Positions 9,022 through 12,500 of a stretch of DNA of 12,500 bases are shown here, piece after piece; position 1 is the stretch's first letter; the number at the start of each line of letters is the position of its first letter. Source of the stretch: Trachelipus rathkii (lineage: Eukaryota > Arthropoda > Malacostraca > Isopoda > Trachelipodidae); NCBI GenBank assembly GCA_015478945.1, contig JABUQX010131199.1, positions 1 through 12,500 of the forward strand, read 5' to 3'. The notes under the pieces were generated by a model. It did no database searches. It was not told the DNA's origin and worked only from the letters and a program-made list of their open reading frames with translations. The translations under genes were made by a program, and so were the position numbers.

Positions 9022-9209
9022 TTTTTTTTTTACAGTTAACACCACCGCTCACGGCAGAGCTCTAATCTAGGAAGGGGGTGTGCTCAATTTTTAAGTCTGA
9101 GCAAGACGGAGCCAAGAAAGAACAGCTCACACTCACACGCCCGACCAGTGACGAACCTGGGTCTCTCGCTTAGTTGGGTGAGTGCTCTCTACCGCTGAGC
9201 TACCGGACG
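9022..9209 (-). mobile_element. tRNA-derived SINE
   Basis: On the minus strand the element starts with a tRNA-like head at 9209. It carries an A box (TAGCTCAGCGGTAGAG, 9202-9187) and a B box (GGTTCGTCACT, 9157-9147), the internal promoter of RNA polymerase III. A body of about 105 bases with no tRNA similarity follows (TGTTCTTTCTTGGCTCC onwards) and ends near 9032 with a run of 10 A on the minus strand. Head, unrelated body and A-rich tail make a classic tRNA-type SINE, about 188 bp long. No flanking target-site duplication could be defined because the tail merges into TA repeats. SINEs move with LINE enzymes supplied in trans; none is present here. Confidence 0.8.
9138..9209 (-). other. tRNA-like head of the SINE (not a functional tRNA)
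   Basis: These 72 bases fold with a 7-bp acceptor stem (CGTCCGG against TCGGGCG, two G-U pairs) and a 4-bp D stem (GCTC/GAGC). The anticodon stem has an A-C mismatch and an eight-base loop, and the T stem is poor. Because of the oversized loop no anticodon can be assigned reliably. It serves as a Pol III promoter, and I do not call it a working tRNA gene. Confidence 0.75.
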
Positions 9210-9700
9210 TTATTTGGTGCTTGAAATCCATTCCTTCTTGAACTATGCGAAGAAACATCTTCATACAAGCCGACTGGCGCCCGAATATCATTCTTCATAT
9301 GAATGCTTTGTATGTGCTTTTATCCAAACTTCATGGCCAGAATCTACATGATGAATTTTTAACAATCATTTTTCAAACAAAGTTTAAAATAATTCAAAAG
9401 AACCGATTGAAATTTTGGCAGCCCACTAAAATTTTATCGAAATATAAAATGATGTTTCTTCACTAAAGTTTTATTAGGCCAAATTATTAATTTGTTAAAT
9501 TTTTTGTTTCAATAAATAATCTGGCCAGGACCACTATCAAACAATTCTGCATTTTCCGAACCCTGAGATACTCCAAGCTCCAGCTGAAGCTTTTCCATCT
9601 TTCAATCTTCAGGCTTCCCATCTGGTGTCTTCGGTTTCTTCTCTTTATTTTCTTCCTTTCTATTTTTTTAACACTTCCCAGCTTCGACGATCAGTCGGAT

Positions 9701-9702
<2 letters not shown>
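9210..9702. other. Intergenic DNA, no certain gene
   Basis: No recognised protein on either strand. A plus-strand open stretch (9245-9466) matches nothing I know. On the minus strand, 9664-9509 has a short codon-like stretch (KPKTPDGKPED, a stop, then ELFDSGPGQ) that could be an eroded exon but is too short to call. The segment from about 9540 to 9690 is less AT-rich than its surroundings. Confidence 0.4.
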
Positions 9703-9738
<36 letters not shown>

Positions 9739-9781
9739 TATATATTATATATATATATAATATATATATATATTATATTAG

Positions 9782-9815
<34 letters not shown>
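9703..9815. repeat. TA microsatellite
   Basis: TA alternation with several ATTATA breaks, ending abruptly at the start of the GA tract. Confidence 0.9.
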
Positions 9816-9930
9816 GGTAGAGAGAGAGGGAGAGAGAGAGAGAAGATGATAGGAGAGATAGGTAGAGAGAGGAGAGAGAGAGAGAGAGGAGAGAGAAGAG
9901 AAGAAAGAAGAAGAGGAAGAAAAAAAAAAA
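9816..9930. repeat. GA-rich homopurine tract
   Basis: Over 110 bases, almost entirely purines on the plus strand: GAGAGA units grading into GAAGAA and then a run of A. Such mirror-like homopurine runs can adopt triplex structures. Only a few T bases interrupt it (near 9846-9863). Confidence 0.85.
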
Positions 9931-9944
9931 TCAAAAAATTAAAA

Positions 9945-10037
9945 GAAATTCTTCATTCTCCGGCCGGAATTTAAATTTTGATATATATAATATTATATTA
10001 TATATATATACATTTGTGTGTGTGTAACTTATATATA

Positions 10038-10117
<80 letters not shown>

Positions 10118-10199
10118 TAGAGTTGGCATCCGGAAGAGTAATTTGGGCCGGAAGCCGGAAATGAAAATTTTAAAATTCCGGGCCGGAGAATGAAATTTC
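9945..10199. repeat. 255-bp CCGGA inverted-repeat structure
   Basis: The left arm 9945-9979 (with CATTCTCCGGCCGGAATTT) is an inverted copy of 10163-10199 (with AAATTCCGGGCCGGAGAATG), differing by a few one- to two-base indels. The arms enclose a TA tract (about 9980-10117). Inside the right arm, 10118-10162 reads AGTTGGCATCCGG and then repeats GGCCGGAA-type motifs. Short CCGGA-rich ends that follow AGTTGGC are seen in some hAT elements, so this may be two opposed element ends or a small MITE. It could also be the left end of the element whose transposase relic lies at 10848-11608, but that link is inference. Confidence 0.55.
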
Positions 10200-10216
10200 C
10201 ATTTATACTTACCTTC

Positions 10217-10362
10217 TATATATATATATATATATAATATATATATATATATAATATTATATATATATATATATAATATATAATATATATATTATATAAT
10301 ATATATTATATAATAATAATTATATAATATATTATATATATATTTATATTTTATATATATAT
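10217..10362. repeat. TA microsatellite
   Basis: TA alternation with frequent AATATA and AATAAT interruptions. Confidence 0.9.
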
Positions 10363-10847
10363 CTGTATATCATGCAAGTTATCAACGCACCCTTTCTCGT
10401 CAAGGATCCTAAGTAGTAAACTACCTAGAGAAGTTACACCCTATTGAAGAGGGCTAAACCCGTGAGGTGTGAACTTTAATTGAAATATAAAGTTATTTAA
10501 TTATTAAGTTACTGCCTAAAATAAAAGCAGGCATTTTTAAAAAGGAAGGAATAAATTTGTTTAAATGTTGAGGGAAAGCGAGAGGAGAAGCGAAGAGCCA
10601 ATATGGAACTGGAATAACATCACTCTTTCTTGAGTGAAACGTTGCTCAATGAGGGTTAATTGGCTTTTAGTGTTTTGCCAAATTTGAGCTCTCTGTTTGA
10701 AACTATTACATTTCCTTAATTGTAAATAAAGTGGCAAATCACTATAAATGCAAATCCTGAAAGCCCTAATGGAGAATATAATAGATTGCTACAACCTTGA
10801 GAATTAAACTAAAAGAGCGAGTGATGATGATGTAGATTATCTTTTGT
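10363..10847. other. Intergenic DNA upstream of the hAT relic
   Basis: No intact frame. If the transposase relic downstream was once complete, its N-terminal half should lie here. The only hint is a fragment reading EYNRLLQP at about 10774-10797, reminiscent of the hAT segment before the RNase H-like core's C-terminal part. No BED finger was seen. Confidence 0.4.
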
Positions 10848-11608
10848 AATACTCTCAAGTTAATGCATTGCAAAAATATTTGGCAAAAACTTGGAAGGAT
10901 AGCGGTATATAAAACTATGAAAGATGAACTTTTAAATCCTGTTACTGAACGTTTTGGTACTATTAGAGAAGAAACTTTATGTACTTGCAACAGTTCTAAT
11001 TCCACAATACAAATTAGCTCTCTTTGATATATTGACCAGAACAAAATAACATTTTTGCTCAAAGAAGAAGTTAAACTTTTTTTATTAAAGCTAAAGAAAA
11101 TATTACATTAAGTTCAAATTTGATGAACAAATGATGATCAAAATGATCAGTCTCATACAGATTCAAACATGAAGAATCAGAAAATGAACTGCAGATATTG
11201 AGAAGGAAACACATACAATTTTCTGGAAGTGCTTTGATGACAAGCTTACAAGAAAAATGCGTCAGAAGAAAATAAAGAATATTCATAATCAAACAAGTGG
11301 AACTGATCATAGGAGAAAAGTTAAAATGCAAACGTAGAAGCAGCGTGAGAGAAAACACATGAATTAGAAATACTATTCAACTACTGTGATAAATATTGCA
11401 GCACCACTTTATGGAACGAAAAACGGATGCTGATAAACTGTTTATGTGGAAAAGAAAGAAGAAAGCCTCTTATCCTGATTGCTCTTACCCTGAATTAGCT
11501 AGGAAAAATATCTCTCTGCTCCACCTTCAAGTGTTTTTAGCGAGAGAAATGTTTAGCCAAGCAGAAAATATTTATACAAGTAAAGGAAATGTCTTTCTCC
11601 AACACTAG
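10848..11608 (+). pseudogene. hAT transposase C-terminal half, decayed
   Basis: Several frames in order carry hAT-like segments. From 10848: NTLKLMHCKNIWQKLG, then MKDELLNPVTERFGTIREE. After a frameshift near 10984: LATVLIPQYKLALFD, matching the family's LATxLDPRYKL block but with Asp and Arg replaced (LIPQYK), then a stop at 11047. More shifts lead through LLKEEVK and an FWKCFDDKL segment to an open frame 11396-11608. That last frame carries the dimerisation domain: DADKLFMWKRK (usual DPLxWWK), YPELARKN, then AREMFSQAENIYTSKGN (usual SERVFSxAGNIxTxxR). hAT transposases cut and paste DNA; this copy has at least three frameshifts and several stops and cannot be active. No terminal repeat could be paired with it. 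The minus-strand frames at 10766-11062 and 11071-11358 are its antisense shadows. Confidence 0.8.
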
Positions 11609-11810
11609 CCTGATATCACTCCTGTTTTTTTCATTATAATTTATAGAACATTTGATTTTTAAATATTAGAGAATGGTTATCTAAATTGCAATGACATATG
11701 CTGTCTGACTTTCCACTCTAACTTTGTGTTTAACAATATAATTTAATGTTTCTCAGAAAATTTATATTGTGATACTTTATACAGTATCGATAACAGCTGT
11801 ACATGCACTT
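11609..11810. other. Intergenic DNA after the hAT relic
   Basis: AT-rich with closed frames. It would have held the 3' terminal region of the hAT copy, but no terminal repeat is recognised. Confidence 0.4.
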
Positions 11811-11843
11811 TATAATATATATATATATTATATATAATATATA

Positions 11844-11886
<43 letters not shown>

Positions 11887-11953
11887 ATATATATTATATA
11901 TATATAATTATATATATGTGTAATATATATATTTATATATATATAATCATATA

Positions 11954-11999
<46 letters not shown>

Positions 12000-12017
12000 A
12001 TATATTATTATATATAT

Positions 12018-12064
<47 letters not shown>

Positions 12065-12087
12065 ATTATATATATATTATATATATA
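11811..12087. repeat. Longest TA microsatellite (about 277 bp)
   Basis: Nearly pure TA alternation with regular ATTATA and TAATAT phase shifts and one short TATGTGTAAT break near 11917-11922. Confidence 0.9.
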
Positions 12088-12500
12088 GTTTTCAAATGTT
12101 AGCTGTAAAACTTAAAAGCCCTTTAATAATTTAAAGATTAAGATAATTATACATAATTTTTTAGGTCTTTTGGGGTCCTATATGGCATGTAGTTAAAAGT
12201 TCTTTTTGCCAATTTCATTTTACCTATTTGTATTGCTTTTTAAGCTAGATTTATCAAAAGTGTACTTTTTGTTAGGGGTTGTCATTTTGGATATCAACCC
12301 TTTTAAGTTCGTTTATATCAATAATTAGTCAATTTAGTAAAATGGTAGCATATTGACCTGTTCATATTACACTATACTATCATAGTATAGCGGAATTATA
12401 ACATTGACCTATTATTATCACTACAAAAAAAATTAATAAATAATTTTTTTTTCCATACTTTATCTATGAATCAGTTCTCTAAATAATTTAATTCATTAAA
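12088..12500. other. Intergenic DNA, no gene seen
   Basis: AT-rich unassigned sequence. It contains a small perfect hairpin at 12372-12390 (CTATACTA, loop TCA, TAGTATAG) lying between two ATTGACCT copies (about 12352 and 12404). Confidence 0.5.

Noticed and set aside
9138..9209. Functional tRNA gene
   Set aside because: The anticodon loop has eight bases, the anticodon stem has a mismatch and the T stem is poor. The sequence continues into a SINE body and A tail.
9245..9466. 73-codon plus-strand frame starting MRRNIFIQADWRPN
   Set aside because: No recognised domain. It lies between a SINE and microsatellites with no gene context.
10766..11358. Two adjacent hydrophobic minus-strand frames
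   Set aside because: They are the antisense of the plus-strand hAT transposase relic, whose motifs are clear on the other strand.

Overview
The window looks like gene-poor, AT-rich DNA from an animal nuclear genome. The signs are very long (TA)n tracts, a tRNA-derived SINE, decayed hAT transposase pieces, and no intact reading frame longer than about 130 codons that looks like a protein. An arthropod, perhaps a decapod crustacean, would fit the mix of TA/GA/ATC microsatellites, SINE and hAT remains, but this is inference and the sequence does not prove it. No host gene, rRNA, functional tRNA, operon or CRISPR array is visible.

Layout, left to right. Bases 1-777 are AT-rich with a striking lack of C. 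A GGAGTC minisatellite (778-875) follows. Next is a compositionally different island holding a 662-bp element with 24-bp perfect terminal inverted repeats (907-1568) and a short mixed flank to about 1740, after which the C-poor sequence returns. Bases 1741-5545 are mostly unassigned AT-rich DNA. They contain one possible pogo/Tigger-like N-terminal scrap (2460-2588) and a TA tract. An ATC-type microsatellite (5546-5715) and a poly-C run (5841-5852) come next.

The most structured part is 6539-8183, a 1,645-bp fold-back element. It has 27-bp perfect terminal inverted repeats, TA-rich stretches inside each end, and GC-rich inner arms of about 440 bp each that pair into a very long hairpin around a loop of about 43 bases. 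Just right of it, on the minus strand, lies a decayed BED zinc finger from the N-terminus of a hAT transposase (8348-8575), followed by two short perfect palindromes or hairpins. A minus-strand tRNA-derived SINE (9022-9209) ends in an A-run that runs into a TA tract.

From 9700 to 10362 there is a cluster of TA and GA microsatellites, with a 255-bp CCGGA-containing inverted-repeat structure embedded in it. Bases 10848-11608 carry, on the plus strand, the decayed C-terminal half of a hAT transposase: the LDPRYK-like segment and the dimerisation domain, split by frameshifts and stops. A further TA tract and unassigned sequence close the window.

Nothing here works together as a pathway. The region is a graveyard of DNA transposons and a SINE interspersed with expanding TA repeats. 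The fold-back element and the 662-bp element are the candidates for undescribed repeat families.
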